Assembly: GCA_014156375.1 (NCBI GenBank)
Contig: RQJH01000002.1
Coordinates: 1-62,330 of the forward strand
DNA from: Enterobacteriaceae bacterium 89
GTDB lineage: Bacteria > Pseudomonadota > Gammaproteobacteria > Enterobacterales > Enterobacteriaceae
Direction: 5' to 3'
Length of the DNA stretch: 62,330 nt
The notes below the pieces were generated by a model. That model worked only from the letters and a program-made list of their open reading frames with translations, searched no databases and was not told the origin of the DNA. Of the stretch, positions 17,736 to 26,730 are shown piece by piece (within the stretch, counting starts at the first letter, position 1; each line of letters opens with the position of its first letter). Position numbers and translations under genes: made by a program.

Positions 17736-18527
17736 TTAAAGATTGATAACTTCCACCGTCACGCGACGATTCGGCGACAGGCATTCAATCAATGAGGGTG
17801 ACAAGTTGCCCGCACAATTCACGTTCGGCATGGCATCGCCCTTGCCGTAGGTTTCAATCTTTGATGCAGGAACGCCTTTCACGATCAAAGCCTGCTTGAC
17901 GGAATCAGCGCGAGCCAGGGACAATCTGCGATTTTGCTCCGGCTGGCCGATACGATCCGTATAACCAGACACCAAAACTCGTTTGCCCTGCAGGCTGCCT
18001 GCCGTCAACTCATTGGCCAGGAGATCCACCTCACGTAAACCTTCGACGCTCAGGGTTGAACTGGAGAAAGCGAACAGGCTCGATGCGCTCAACTCCTTAT
18101 GCACGTAGACCTGCTTCTGCGCGACGGGATCTAACTGCATAAGGCAGTTGGCCGGCATGAAATAAAATTCCTGAGCGTGCATTTCGCTATCAAATAAGAC
18201 TTTAAACTGACAGGTCAACACGCTTTGATCTTTTTTCGTGAAATTGAAAATATAATCCCACTCTTTAACCTTGAATATGCCCTCATGGAAATGTGGCGTT
18301 CCCAGCAGTTCATAAACCTGAGCCTTAGTCATTCCCGAGCGGATTTGTTTAAGATTATCCAGATTAACGAAGCTGCCTTCTGTGCGAACGGCGTTTTGTT
18401 GCTCCGGGAAAACCGGGTGCTGCGTTTTTCCTTCCGCAGAGATGTCGCTTATTGAGCGGGTGCAGGCGGATAATGATACCGTTGCGGCAATAAAGAGAGT
18501 GGCGCGAATAATACCGGTGTAATTCAT
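17736..18527 (-). CDS. TpgA-like lipoprotein (BamE/SmpA + OmpA-C domains), autotransporter partner
   Basis: The 263-residue product has a lipoprotein signal with lipobox LSAC (C22). A BamE/SmpA-like domain spans about 55-130 (NLKQIRSGMTKAQVYELLGTP) and an OmpA-C peptidoglycan-binding domain about 150-263 (GYTDRIG with D191, then R206, and SPNRRVTVEV). This order is that of TpgA, which in Acinetobacter binds a trimeric autotransporter and peptidoglycan. The gene follows the adhesin gene by 72 bases, so the same anchoring role is inferred. It is not BamE or Pal: the fusion and the location differ. Confidence 0.8.
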   Translation of the reverse strand: MNYTGIIRATLFIAATVSLSACTRSISDISAEGKTQHPVFPEQQNAVRTEGSFVNLDNLKQIRSGMTKAQVYELLGTPHFHEGIFKVKEWDYIFNFTKKDQSVLTCQFKVLFDSEMHAQEFYFMPANCLMQLDPVAQKQVYVHKELSASSLFAFSSSTLSVEGLREVDLLANELTAGSLQGKRVLVSGYTDRIGQPEQNRRLSLARADSVKQALIVKGVPASKIETYGKGDAMPNVNCAGNLSPSLIECLSPNRRVTVEVINL

Positions 18528-18555
18528 AGTTAACTTCCTGATGAGGTAGTGATAC

Positions 18556-18578
18556 TCCCCGGCATCCGCTGCCGGGGA
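18556..18578 (-). terminator. Strong hairpin between adhesin and lipoprotein genes
   Basis: A 9-base perfect stem (TCCCCGGCA / TGCCGGGGA) with a 5-base loop lies in the 72-base gap. No U tract follows in the minus direction. It may set the stoichiometry between the adhesin and downstream genes by stopping nucleases or some polymerases. Confidence 0.45.
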
Positions 18579-18599
18579 TTCTTTTTCAAATGCCAGTGA

Positions 18600-21590
18600 T
18601 TACCACTGATAGCCCACACCGACTGCAGCGCCCGTGTCGCCACGGCTGTTGGTGGTACCCGAGAGTTTTGTCACCCACTTGCCATTGTCGGAGATCGTCG
18701 AGACGCCCAGCGCAATCGCGGATTCTCCCTGGTAGGTTCCCCCCGCCAGGCCGACCATACTGGCCCCGGCCTGGTATGGCTGCGGTAAGCCAGCCATCGC
18801 CATCGCCCCGGCGATCCCGGCACTTAGTTTGTTTTTCTGATCGTCGACCATGTTTTTCAGATCGTTAAACTTGTTATTGGTGTACTGCGTCGCGGCGCTG
18901 GCGCTGTCTTTCAACTGACCCACGTTGACCGCATCGGTATTTTGCGTACCCGCTGCAACATGCGTCACCTGACGTTCGCTTCCGGCCGAGCCCATTGAAA
19001 CGCTGTTATCGCGATCCGTGGTTGAGTTATTACCCAGCGCCACGGCGTTGCTGTGCGAAGATTTAGCCTTAGTGCCCAGCGCGAGGCTGTTATCCCCACT
19101 GGCAACAGCACCGGCCCCGCCAGCCACCGAGTCTTTGCCGGTCGGCGCGGGTTTTTCGTGCTGGCTGGTATTGTTCACCTGGAACATGCCCTCTTTGCCA
19201 TCCGCGATATTAGTGACATTTTGGCTCACACCGTCCAACTGAGACTTGTTCACCGCATCGCTCGGCGCAACCCCGTTTGCCACGTTGGTCATCACTACGC
19301 CACCGGTACCGGTGGTGCTGTCGTGAAGATCCCCTGCGAGCACGACCTTGTTGTAGTTAATCCGTCCATCGGCGTGCTTATCGTATTTCACCGCGCCTTC
19401 ATTCAGCTCCCCCATTCCCGCCTCGATTTTCTCAACGGCCTGATTGGTGGCATACAGCTGCGAACCGTTGATCGCATCCGTACTGGTATCGCTCAGGCGC
19501 CCGGCCGCCACGTTGGTTATCGTGCGCTCGTTACCTTCGCTTCCGACGCTGACCGTGCTGGTAGGCGTACTTCCAGCAAAGGCGTACTGCTCACCGCGAA
19601 TCGTCACGCCCGCAGTCCCCTGCGCGGCCGATGTGGTCGAGTTTGCCCCCAGCGCAACGTCCCCGGCATGGTTAGCAACGGCGTTTGCACCCAGTGCTAT
19701 CGCGCTGTTTTCGGCAGCCTTCGCCCCGTCGCCCATCGCAATGGAAGAAGTGCCTCCGGCATAAGCTTCCGGGCCGACCGCGATAGCGTCTGTCCCTACT
19801 GCCCGGGAGTCATCTTTTACTGAATTAGCGTGGAAATACTTCACGCCACCGTAGTAAAACTCGCTAGTGACTTCCCTGAGCTGCTGGACGTTGACGGCAT
19901 CGCTGTCATTTTCCCCACGCGCCAGATTGGTGATTCTCGTGCCGCCGGTTTTGGTCTCGCTGTTAAAGGTGCTTCCGCCCAGGCTGACGCTGTTGTAATT
20001 GACGATGCCCTCAGGGCTGACGTCATACTTAACGGCCGCAGAGTTCAGCGTGTCGATGGCCTGATTGGTGGCGTGCAGCTGGCTGCCGTTAACCGCATCG
20101 GTGCTCAGATCGGAAAGCTCCCCCGCAGCAACATGGGTCACCAGGCGCTCTTTGCCTGCAGCGCCGACGCTGACCTGACTGGTCGGCGTCGCGCCCGCGA
20201 AATTATAGATTTTGCCCGCAATGGTCGTGCTGGCGGTGCCTTTGGTGGCCGCAGTGACGGAACCAGCCCCCAGCGCAACGTCATCCTCATTCACGGCCAC
20301 GGATTGAGTGCCCAGCGCCAGCGAGGTTTTACCCGTTGCTTTTGCGCCGCTGCCGAAGGCGTACGCAGAGTGGCCTTTGGCTTCTGAATTGTGACCATAG
20401 GCACCGGAATTGAGGCCGGAGGCATTGGCCTTATAGCCGATTGACGAGCTGAACTGTGCCGACGCCGCTGCCTCAGAGCCGAGCGCCAGGCTGTCTTCAC
20501 CACTGGCCGATGCTTTTGCACCCACGGCAATGGCTCTGTCAGCCAGAGACTTTGCCGTGTCGCCCATGGCCACGCCGCTGTTTCCCGTCGCTTCGCTGAA
20601 GTAACCTACCCCGACAGCTTTAGTGCCATTGGTTAGAGTATTAGTGCCAATTGCCACGCCGCTGGAACCTAACGTTGTCGCCTTATTGCCAATAGCGATG
20701 CCATCATTTGTTGCCTTCTCGGCGTCACCCACGCTTGCCTGGTTACCGAGCGCTAACCCGTAATTGCCCCCCCAGGTTTTAGCGCCATATCCGAAAGCCG
20801 CGCCGTGAAATGCCAGCGCCTCCGCGCCCTGACCAACCGCGGTTGCCAGCGCCCCGTTCGATTTGGCACCGTTGCCTACCGCAATTCCGCTGACGCTGGT
20901 TGCTGAGGCTTCATTACCAAAAACCGTACTCGAGTTGCCGGTAGCTCTGGCACCTGTACCAATCGCAATGGAACCCACCGCGGAGGATGAATAGGCCCTG
21001 GAGCCAATGGCGATAGAGTCGGTTGACGATGCATTACTCTGACTTCCGATGGCGATGGTGCGTTCGGTCAGACCACCCGTCATCGCGCCACCTGACATAG
21101 CTCCGGTTCCTAAGGCGATACTATCGATGCCTCTTGCCGCGCTTGATGAACCGATAGCCAGCGAACGCATGGAGACAAAGGTTTCCGTGCCATTTGAATA
21201 GGTATATCCGGAGATGGCATTTTTCCCCATCGCGATGGCTTCAACCTGGCTTGCCCTCGCGCCTTCCCCAAGAGCAAGGGTATTTTTTTCGGTTGCCTGA
21301 GCTTTTGGCCCAATGGCGATGGAATGGGCCGAACCCGTTGCTTTTCCGCCATTAATAGAGGTATTTGTGATGACACCGCCGTCAAGCAGGTCATCTTTGT
21401 CTCCCGTCTCCGCAACCCAGGCGTCCGCCGGGAAGGAGATTAAGGCTGCCGCTACCGCCCCCACAATGCCACTTACGCGTTTAATAGAGCGAAGTGAATT
21501 TGTCTGTTTTCCTTTTGCTGAGGAGAGTTCGCCAGCCACTACCGACGTGCGAAGGGTTGGATTCCATATTATCCGATAGATTGTATTCAT
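18600..21590 (-). CDS. Trimeric autotransporter adhesin (YadA family)
   Basis: The 996-residue protein starts at MNTIYRIIWN, an extended signal peptide region typical of long type Vc autotransporters, with cleavage near PADAW. Residues to about 470 are YadA-head repeats of roughly 14 residues (AIGxxAxA, SIALGxGA). Neck motifs DAVNGSQL, DAINGSQL, DAVNKSQL and DAVNVGQL alternate with further head repeats and short coiled coil. The C-terminus is a YadA beta-barrel anchor ending GVGYQW. It should form surface trimers that bind matrix, cells or other bacteria. It is the first gene of a putative three-gene operon and lies between tynA and feaB, which are adjacent in E. coli. The ligand is unknown. 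Confidence 0.92.
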   Translation of the reverse strand: MNTIYRIIWNPTLRTSVVAGELSSAKGKQTNSLRSIKRVSGIVGAVAAALISFPADAWVAETGDKDDLLDGGVITNTSINGGKATGSAHSIAIGPKAQATEKNTLALGEGARASQVEAIAMGKNAISGYTYSNGTETFVSMRSLAIGSSSAARGIDSIALGTGAMSGGAMTGGLTERTIAIGSQSNASSTDSIAIGSRAYSSSAVGSIAIGTGARATGNSSTVFGNEASATSVSGIAVGNGAKSNGALATAVGQGAEALAFHGAAFGYGAKTWGGNYGLALGNQASVGDAEKATNDGIAIGNKATTLGSSGVAIGTNTLTNGTKAVGVGYFSEATGNSGVAMGDTAKSLADRAIAVGAKASASGEDSLALGSEAAASAQFSSSIGYKANASGLNSGAYGHNSEAKGHSAYAFGSGAKATGKTSLALGTQSVAVNEDDVALGAGSVTAATKGTASTTIAGKIYNFAGATPTSQVSVGAAGKERLVTHVAAGELSDLSTDAVNGSQLHATNQAIDTLNSAAVKYDVSPEGIVNYNSVSLGGSTFNSETKTGGTRITNLARGENDSDAVNVQQLREVTSEFYYGGVKYFHANSVKDDSRAVGTDAIAVGPEAYAGGTSSIAMGDGAKAAENSAIALGANAVANHAGDVALGANSTTSAAQGTAGVTIRGEQYAFAGSTPTSTVSVGSEGNERTITNVAAGRLSDTSTDAINGSQLYATNQAVEKIEAGMGELNEGAVKYDKHADGRINYNKVVLAGDLHDSTTGTGGVVMTNVANGVAPSDAVNKSQLDGVSQNVTNIADGKEGMFQVNNTSQHEKPAPTGKDSVAGGAGAVASGDNSLALGTKAKSSHSNAVALGNNSTTDRDNSVSMGSAGSERQVTHVAAGTQNTDAVNVGQLKDSASAATQYTNNKFNDLKNMVDDQKNKLSAGIAGAMAMAGLPQPYQAGASMVGLAGGTYQGESAIALGVSTISDNGKWVTKLSGTTNSRGDTGAAVGVGYQW

Positions 21591-21637
21591 GATGACTCCT
21601 GCCACTTCCTGTGAAATAGCGTTAATTTTCGTTTACC

Positions 21638-21655
21638 GTTGGTGGGGACACCAAC
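21638..21655. promoter_or_regulatory. Palindrome upstream of the adhesin gene
   Basis: GTTGGTG-GGGA-CACCAAC is a perfect 7-base inverted repeat about 50-65 bases before the adhesin start, followed by TCATT. A related sequence is at 22141-22160 before the short regulator gene. It is a good candidate operator. Confidence 0.45.
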
Positions 21656-21737
21656 TCATTGAGAACTGTTTTAAAATGGCTTCCAGGCCATTCATTAAAT
21701 GGCACTATCAACATTAGCTTTATTAAAGGAGCCTGAT

Positions 21738-22127
21738 TCAGGCCGGTTCTTTATAATACAAAGGGATAATATCCTGGTATTCGATGAGATATCCCTGAGA
21801 TCTTGAATAGTGAATAAACCCTTCCGGCAAACCCAGCATTTGAATTTTTTTATTCAGGCCAGTAAATACCTGCCATAAACGCTGCGTTGATGGACTTAAA
21901 TCATTGGCCTCCCATATAGATCTCAGTAATTCCTCCTTGGTGACGGGCTGGTTTCTTGCGTTGTTCAACAGATAAAGAAAAAGGTTCAGCATCGTATCGT
22001 TAAAAAATGTCGCACCAAAAATCAAATTCCTCTCCGAGCCGTTGGATGACAATCTGTAGAAACATTTATTTTCGATGTCGAAATGGAACTCTCTTCCAAT
22101 CAAATATCCATATAGTTGGTAGTTCAT
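21738..22127 (-). CDS. Short winged-helix regulator (ToxR/CadC-type DNA-binding domain)
   Basis: The 129-residue product looks like a stand-alone trans_reg_C (OmpR/ToxR) winged helix: NLFLYLLNNARNQPVTKEEL, then a putative recognition region with LSPSTQRLWQVFTGLNKK, then the wing HYSRSQGYLIEY. It has no membrane segment and no receiver domain, so it may be cytoplasmic or act with a partner. The ATG at 22127 is used; a TTG three codons upstream is possible. It lies upstream of and parallel to the adhesin operon, so control of adhesin expression is inferred. Confidence 0.7.
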   Translation of the reverse strand: MNYQLYGYLIGREFHFDIENKCFYRLSSNGSERNLIFGATFFNDTMLNLFLYLLNNARNQPVTKEELLRSIWEANDLSPSTQRLWQVFTGLNKKIQMLGLPEGFIHYSRSQGYLIEYQDIIPLYYKEPA

Positions 22128-22140
22128 TACGGGCAACCAG

Positions 22141-22160
22141 GTTGGTACATCAACTCATTT
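22141..22160. promoter_or_regulatory. Second copy of the adhesin-promoter motif
   Basis: GTTGGTACATCAACTCATTT resembles the palindrome at 21638 (GTTGGTG...CACCAACTCATT), sharing both GTTGGT and CAACTCATT. It lies just upstream of the 129-residue regulator gene. Confidence 0.4.
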
Positions 22161-22737
22161 GTAAAAAACCCTACATATTTTCTGGCAATTATAGGGAGGA
22201 TGCATCGGTAATCAACGCTAACCCCAGGCTTTTTGAGCGCCAGATAAAACCCTCATCGGCAGTGGCTTAACCATTTCGCACCGCGACGGCTCAACATTTT
22301 ATTCTGCAAACCTTAAACGGACAGATATTTACTCCAAAAAGCATAACAACGAAAAGCTCAGCAAAATATTCTCTATTTATCCGTCTCTCAGACAAAATCT
22401 CTGCCACCCGTGGACAAACCATGAATCTTCATGAGTTATCACTCGCGTTATGAGTTTCTTCTCACTTCCCGTTACGCCTTTCGCGCGACTTCACAACGAA
22501 CAGCACCGCTTTTCCGCTATCGGGGGAGAACGTGAAGAAATTCTGCCTCACCGGAAACCAGAGCGGGACTAACGTGTTCTAAAGTAATCTTAATTAGGTT
22601 CAATAGATTGATAAGTATGGATATTCACGGTCTTTTTTCTTTTCACCTAAGGTTCCGTGGCGGATGCGCCTGCGAGGCTCCTTTCGAAAACAGCAATGGT
22701 CTACACTGAAATCGTAAAAGGATGAGGGTTTCACCAG
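22161..22737. other. 577-base intergenic region between divergent regulators
   Basis: No credible coding frame is seen. The left part is AT-rich and the right part has runs such as TTTTTTCTTTTCACC before the membrane-regulator gene. AGGATGAGGG lies close to the 22738 start. The length suggests complex control, as in other ToxR-type loci, but no specific site is assigned. Confidence 0.4.
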
Positions 22738-23562
22738 ATGAGAAGTCTCTATTTGATTGAAGACAAGGTCATTTATTCACCGGACACCTCCCGCATATGG
22801 CCAGTCAACAACCCACAGGCGTATGTGACGCTTTACGTTCCTGCCAGCCAATGTTTGCTGCTGTTGATAACCCACGCCGAAGAAGTGTTAACGCAGCCCT
22901 TTTTGAGTTACGAGGTTTGGGAGAAAAATGGCCTTTACGTCAATACCAATACGCTTTATCAAAACATTGCCGTATTGCGAAAATCCCTAAAACAAGCCGG
23001 TCTCAATCAGGAGGTCATTAAAACAATTCCGCGCATGGGGCTGAAGTTTATTGGTAATTACCGCATCGTCCTTGAGGAGGAACCGCTGCAGACAAGCCCT
23101 GAGATTGCGCAAGAAGCGTTGGCAGCGCCTGAAAAAGAGCCAAAGTGCATCGATTCACAGACCGCAGAGCGCACTTCCACCGCCAACTCATTCCGCCCTG
23201 CGATTTTTTCAGGAGCTATGCTTCCGTGTTTCCTGATAGCCGCCTGCTTAGCGACGATAGGGTTTCAGTACAGGAATCAACATCATTATGATTCCGATCT
23301 GTTTAATGACTATCGCTATATCGGCAATACGGACGACTGTCGTCTTTATTCATCCTATCCTGACAAAGAGATTAGCTTAAAAGTATTTCACTACTTTTCT
23401 GAATCACCGGAATTTCATTGCGCCAAGAATGAGTCCGTCCTGTTGACCTTAAACAGACAATATCGCGTCAGTTCAGCGGTAAAATGCCTTGGAGAGATTA
23501 AAAATCCGGATGCATCCTGCGTCACCTGGATCTACAGAGATGCACACAATGATAAGTCATAA
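22738..23562 (+). CDS. Membrane-anchored winged-helix regulator (CadC/MarT/ToxR type)
   Basis: The 274-residue protein has an N-terminal trans_reg_C winged helix (about 1-110, with NTLYQNIAVLRKSLKQAG and the wing TIPRMGLKFIGNYR), a Pro/Glu-rich linker, one membrane helix (about 155-177) and a periplasmic domain with four cysteines (201, 228, 250, 261). Such proteins sense envelope signals and bind DNA from the membrane. The next gene overlaps its end and encodes a small membrane protein, as in Salmonella marT-fidL, where MarT activates the autotransporter misL. Control of the neighbouring adhesin is inferred. Confidence 0.8.
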   Translation: MRSLYLIEDKVIYSPDTSRIWPVNNPQAYVTLYVPASQCLLLLITHAEEVLTQPFLSYEVWEKNGLYVNTNTLYQNIAVLRKSLKQAGLNQEVIKTIPRMGLKFIGNYRIVLEEEPLQTSPEIAQEALAAPEKEPKCIDSQTAERTSTANSFRPAIFSGAMLPCFLIAACLATIGFQYRNQHHYDSDLFNDYRYIGNTDDCRLYSSYPDKEISLKVFHYFSESPEFHCAKNESVLLTLNRQYRVSSAVKCLGEIKNPDASCVTWIYRDAHNDKS

Positions 23563-24019
23563 GGTAAAATTACTGTGGGGAGTCGCGTGCATCAGTTTAC
23601 TGGCGGCGATTGCGAGCACCTGGAAGAATTATTCCACAGCAGATCGATTTTCTTGTCAGGGGCAAACTTACATCATCGGAAATAATGCCGTCACCTCCGC
23701 CCTATACCGTTTGACGCTGGCAGAAGGGAAAGGGAAGTTTGATATTACTTCGCATGTTAATCAGCCGGGAAAGCCAGAACTGTCATTCCAGAGCGTGGTG
23801 CTTTTTAATTATCTCTATAAAGATGAAAATATTATTATGGTTTCTCAATCAGACAATACGCAGTCGGAAAAGGTCAAAGAGGCGATGAATATACCTGACT
23901 TTTTTATGTACAGCGGACGCGGGCTGGAGCTCAGATTGAGCCCACTCAACAGGAATAGCTATCTGCTTTCCTATGGAGGATCGCCACACTTATATTGCAA
24001 AAAAGCGCAGCTGAAGTGA
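23549..24019 (+). CDS. FidL-like small membrane protein, partner of the regulator
   Basis: The 156-residue product has one N-terminal membrane helix (about 8-24, LLWGVACISLLAAIAST) and a periplasmic domain with cysteines near each end (RFSCQG and LYCKK). It overlaps the membrane-regulator gene by 14 bases from this ATG, or 23 from an ATG at 23540. ToxS and FidL type partners stabilise the periplasmic domain of ToxR-like activators. I assign FidL-like from topology, order and a partial resemblance, so the family name is tentative. Confidence 0.6.
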   Translation: MISHKVKLLWGVACISLLAAIASTWKNYSTADRFSCQGQTYIIGNNAVTSALYRLTLAEGKGKFDITSHVNQPGKPELSFQSVVLFNYLYKDENIIMVSQSDNTQSEKVKEAMNIPDFFMYSGRGLELRLSPLNRNSYLLSYGGSPHLYCKKAQLK

Positions 24020-24021
24020 GT

Positions 24022-24043
24022 AGCCTGCGATAAATCGCAGGCT
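24022..24043. terminator. Bidirectional hairpin before feaB end
   Basis: AGCCTGCGAT and ATCGCAGGCT form a 10-base perfect stem between the convergent fidL-like gene and feaB. No long U tract is present. Confidence 0.55.
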
Positions 24044-24056
24044 CAATAGAACTCAA

Positions 24057-25556
24057 TCAGTAGCGCACGCAAACCGACTTGGTTTCGCACCAGCCGTCCA
24101 ACCAGTCGGGGCCGAAGTCGCGTCCGGTGCCGGACTGCTTCATGCCACCGAACGGCAGGTTGGCGTCGATCAGCGTATGGCTGTTGACCCACACGGTGCC
24201 GGCCTGCAGACGGTCGGTGTAGCTCATCGCCTGTGAAATATTCTGCGTCCAGACGCTGGCGGTCAGACCATATTCCGTTTCGTTTGCCAGTCGCAGGGCC
24301 TCTTCGCCATCCGCCACGCGCACCAGGTTAACTACCGGACCAAACACTTCTTCACGAGTCAGACGCAGTTTGGCATCCGGGTTCACGACCAGCGTAGGAC
24401 GAATGTAGTAGCCCTCCCCATCCGGGCCGGAGTTACCACCAATCAGCTCGGCATGATTTTGTTCGGCCTCGTGCAGGAACGCCGCCACTTTGTCGCAGTG
24501 GGCACGGGAAGCGAGCGGGTTAATCATCGCGCTTTCTGACATCCCCGGACCGACGGTCAGTGATTTCACCGCCTGCTCAAAGCCCGTCACCAGGGTGTCG
24601 AACAGCGGCGCTTCAATGTAGATACGTGAACTGGCGGCGCATACCTGGCCCTGGTTGAGGAAACTGCCCATCATCAGTCCTTCAATCACCCACTGCGGAT
24701 CGGCATCTTTCAGCACGATGGCCGGGTTTTTACCACCCAGCTCCAGCGTCACCCGGGTCAGCCTGTCGGCTGCGGTGCGGGCGATCTGTTTGCCGGTCTG
24801 TGTGGAGCCGGTGAAGCTCACTTTGGCGACATGCGGATGAGACGTCAGCGCTGAACCACATTCAGCACCGCTCCCCGTAACAACGTTGAACACGCCTTCC
24901 GGCACGCCTGCCTCTACAGCCAGTTCAGCCACACGCAGTAAAGTCAGCGGCGTAGTTTCGGATGGTTTAATCACGATGCAGCAGCCGGCGGCCAGCGCAG
25001 GCATCACCTTCCACATGCCAATCATCAGCGGGAAGTTCCACGGCACAATGCCTGCCACTACGCCAACGGGCTCTTTGCGCGTCCACGCCTGATAGCGTGC
25101 TCCGGCAGGCAGCGGGATCGAAACATCCAGCGTCTGTCCGGTGATTTTGGTCGCCAGCCCGGCGGTGTAACGCATCCAGTTCAGGGTACAGGCTACTTCG
25201 AAAGCGCGGGAAATGTTGATCGATTTACCCTGCTCCAGGGTTTCCAGCTGCGCCAGCTCTTCAGCGTGCGCTTCGACTAAATCAGCAAAACGCAGCAGAA
25301 TGCGTTCACGCTGAGCCGGAAGCATGCCTGCCCAACGGCGATCGACAAAGGCTCGCCAGGCGGACATCACTGCCGCATCAACATCATCGCTGTTTGCATC
25401 AGCCGTTGAGGCGATGGCTTTTCCTGTCGCCGGATCCCAGACGGTCAGACGCTTGTCGCTGCGCGAAGCCTGCTGCTTCCCGTCAATAAAAAGCCCGTGC
25501 TGGCGCGCTAAAAACTGTTGCACGCTCTCAAGCAGCGCGACCTGTGAATCAGACAT
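24057..25556 (-). CDS. feaB: FeaB, phenylacetaldehyde dehydrogenase
   Basis: FeaB oxidises phenylacetaldehyde from TynA to phenylacetate with NAD in the cytoplasm. The 499 residues equal the E. coli length. The general base E272 lies in LELGGKNP, the nucleophile C306 in GQVCAAS, and the NAD-binding FTGSTQTG near 248-255. It is divergent from its activator gene feaR. In E. coli it is next to tynA; here the adhesin island lies between them. Confidence 0.95.
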   Translation of the reverse strand: MSDSQVALLESVQQFLARQHGLFIDGKQQASRSDKRLTVWDPATGKAIASTADANSDDVDAAVMSAWRAFVDRRWAGMLPAQRERILLRFADLVEAHAEELAQLETLEQGKSINISRAFEVACTLNWMRYTAGLATKITGQTLDVSIPLPAGARYQAWTRKEPVGVVAGIVPWNFPLMIGMWKVMPALAAGCCIVIKPSETTPLTLLRVAELAVEAGVPEGVFNVVTGSGAECGSALTSHPHVAKVSFTGSTQTGKQIARTAADRLTRVTLELGGKNPAIVLKDADPQWVIEGLMMGSFLNQGQVCAASSRIYIEAPLFDTLVTGFEQAVKSLTVGPGMSESAMINPLASRAHCDKVAAFLHEAEQNHAELIGGNSGPDGEGYYIRPTLVVNPDAKLRLTREEVFGPVVNLVRVADGEEALRLANETEYGLTASVWTQNISQAMSYTDRLQAGTVWVNSHTLIDANLPFGGMKQSGTGRDFGPDWLDGWCETKSVCVRY

Positions 25557-25616
25557 ATCAGCTCCTTATTACCTTTCGCGGTTTCCATCAGTGTAGAGCC
25601 GAAGCGCCAGTTGTGT

Positions 25617-25664
25617 TTTTGTCTCTCTGTCATTCGCTTTGCCGCCTGTGACAGCCCTCGCAAA
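25617..25664. promoter_or_regulatory. Candidate FeaR sites between feaB and feaR
   Basis: Three matches to TGNCA-N8-AAA or its complement occur. They are TTT-N8-TGTCA at 25617-25632, and TTT-N8-TGACA overlapping TGACA-N8-AAA at 25638-25664. The last two share one TGACA core and make a 27-base symmetric element. FeaR is an AraC-type activator of feaB and tynA. Confidence 0.55.
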
Positions 25665-25787
25665 GAGTGACAATAGTCGCTGCGTCTTCTGTCACCAGTG
25701 AGACATCTTTCGTATAGTCAGCAAAACACACTTGTTCGCGCAACATTAATGCAACATTGTAAGAACACTTATCGACCGAGGCGGACT

Positions 25788-26699
25788 ATGGCGCAGATGA
25801 CCGGAGAGGAGCAGTTTCAGCAATGGCTCACCCAGATCAATCAGGAGTGCGGGAATTTTGCTGCGCGTCAGCTCGGCGGTGAGTTTATCGGGCATCTGGA
25901 AACGGGCTATACCCGGGCGATGAAGCTCAGTACGGTCACCACGGCCAACGTCAATCTGTACCGTACTCAGCGCGAAATTAAAGATCATAACGATGCGTGG
26001 TTTTATACCGTTTTCCAGCTGGAAGGCAGCGCGGTGATGGAGCAAAACGACAGGCAAACGGAGATCCACGCCGGTGATATCACCCTGATTGATGCTTCAC
26101 GTCCCTGCTCTTTTTACTGGCAGGATAAATCCCGGCAGATCTCCCTGCTGCTGCCCCGTACTCTGCTGGAACAGCAGCTGCGCATGGGCGATGGTCACTG
26201 TGTTCAGCGGCTGGAGAAAACGCTGCCGATGGTGCAGCTCAGCCACAGGCTGATGCAGGAAAGCATGAATAACCGTGATTTATCGGGAATGGAAAGCGAG
26301 GCGGCGCTGGAAGCAATTGTCTGCCTGCTGCGTCCGGTGCTGCAACAGCAGGACGCCCCGTCGTCACGCCGGGAAAAGCAGTTCGATAAAATCGTGCAGC
26401 TGATTGATGAGCAGATCCAATCCGAAAGTCTGCGTCCGGAATGGCTGGCAAAAGAGACCGGAATGTCGGTGAGAAGCCTTTACCGCATGTTCGCCGATAA
26501 AGGTCTGGTGGTGGCTCAGTACATCAAAAATCGTCGTCTGGATTTGTGCGCCAAAGCGTTACGCCACGCCACCAGCGACGAAAAGCTGGCCGGGATTGGC
26601 TTCAACTGGGGCTTTACCGATCACAGCCACTTCTCTACCGCTTTTCGCCAGCGCTTTGGGGTGTCGCCTGGGGAGTATCGGAAGCAGCATCGTTGTTGA
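25788..26699 (+). CDS. feaR: FeaR, AraC-family activator of tynA and feaB
   Basis: The 303-residue protein has a cupin-like N-terminal sensing domain and a C-terminal AraC/XylS double helix-turn-helix (about 200-300, TGMSVRSLYRMFADKG and the second helix FTDHSHFSTAFRQRFG). It activates the amine-degradation genes when aromatic amines or their aldehydes are present. The ATG at 25788 is preferred over longer frames because GAGG lies six bases upstream and the length fits E. coli FeaR (301). Confidence 0.93.
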   Translation: MAQMTGEEQFQQWLTQINQECGNFAARQLGGEFIGHLETGYTRAMKLSTVTTANVNLYRTQREIKDHNDAWFYTVFQLEGSAVMEQNDRQTEIHAGDITLIDASRPCSFYWQDKSRQISLLLPRTLLEQQLRMGDGHCVQRLEKTLPMVQLSHRLMQESMNNRDLSGMESEAALEAIVCLLRPVLQQQDAPSSRREKQFDKIVQLIDEQIQSESLRPEWLAKETGMSVRSLYRMFADKGLVVAQYIKNRRLDLCAKALRHATSDEKLAGIGFNWGFTDHSHFSTAFRQRFGVSPGEYRKQHRC

Positions 26700-26730
26700 A
26701 ACATTGCGCCGACATTTCCCCTCTCCCTGC

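Noticed and set aside
18600..18860. Separate small gene on the plus strand near the adhesin end
   Set aside because: The 92-codon frame lies opposite the conserved YadA anchor and is Arg/Pro-rich mirror translation.
19000..21300. Tandem DNA repeats or CRISPR-like spacing in the adhesin gene
   Set aside because: The periodicity is at the protein level (YadA head repeats of about 14 residues) with varied codons; there are no identical direct repeats with spacers.
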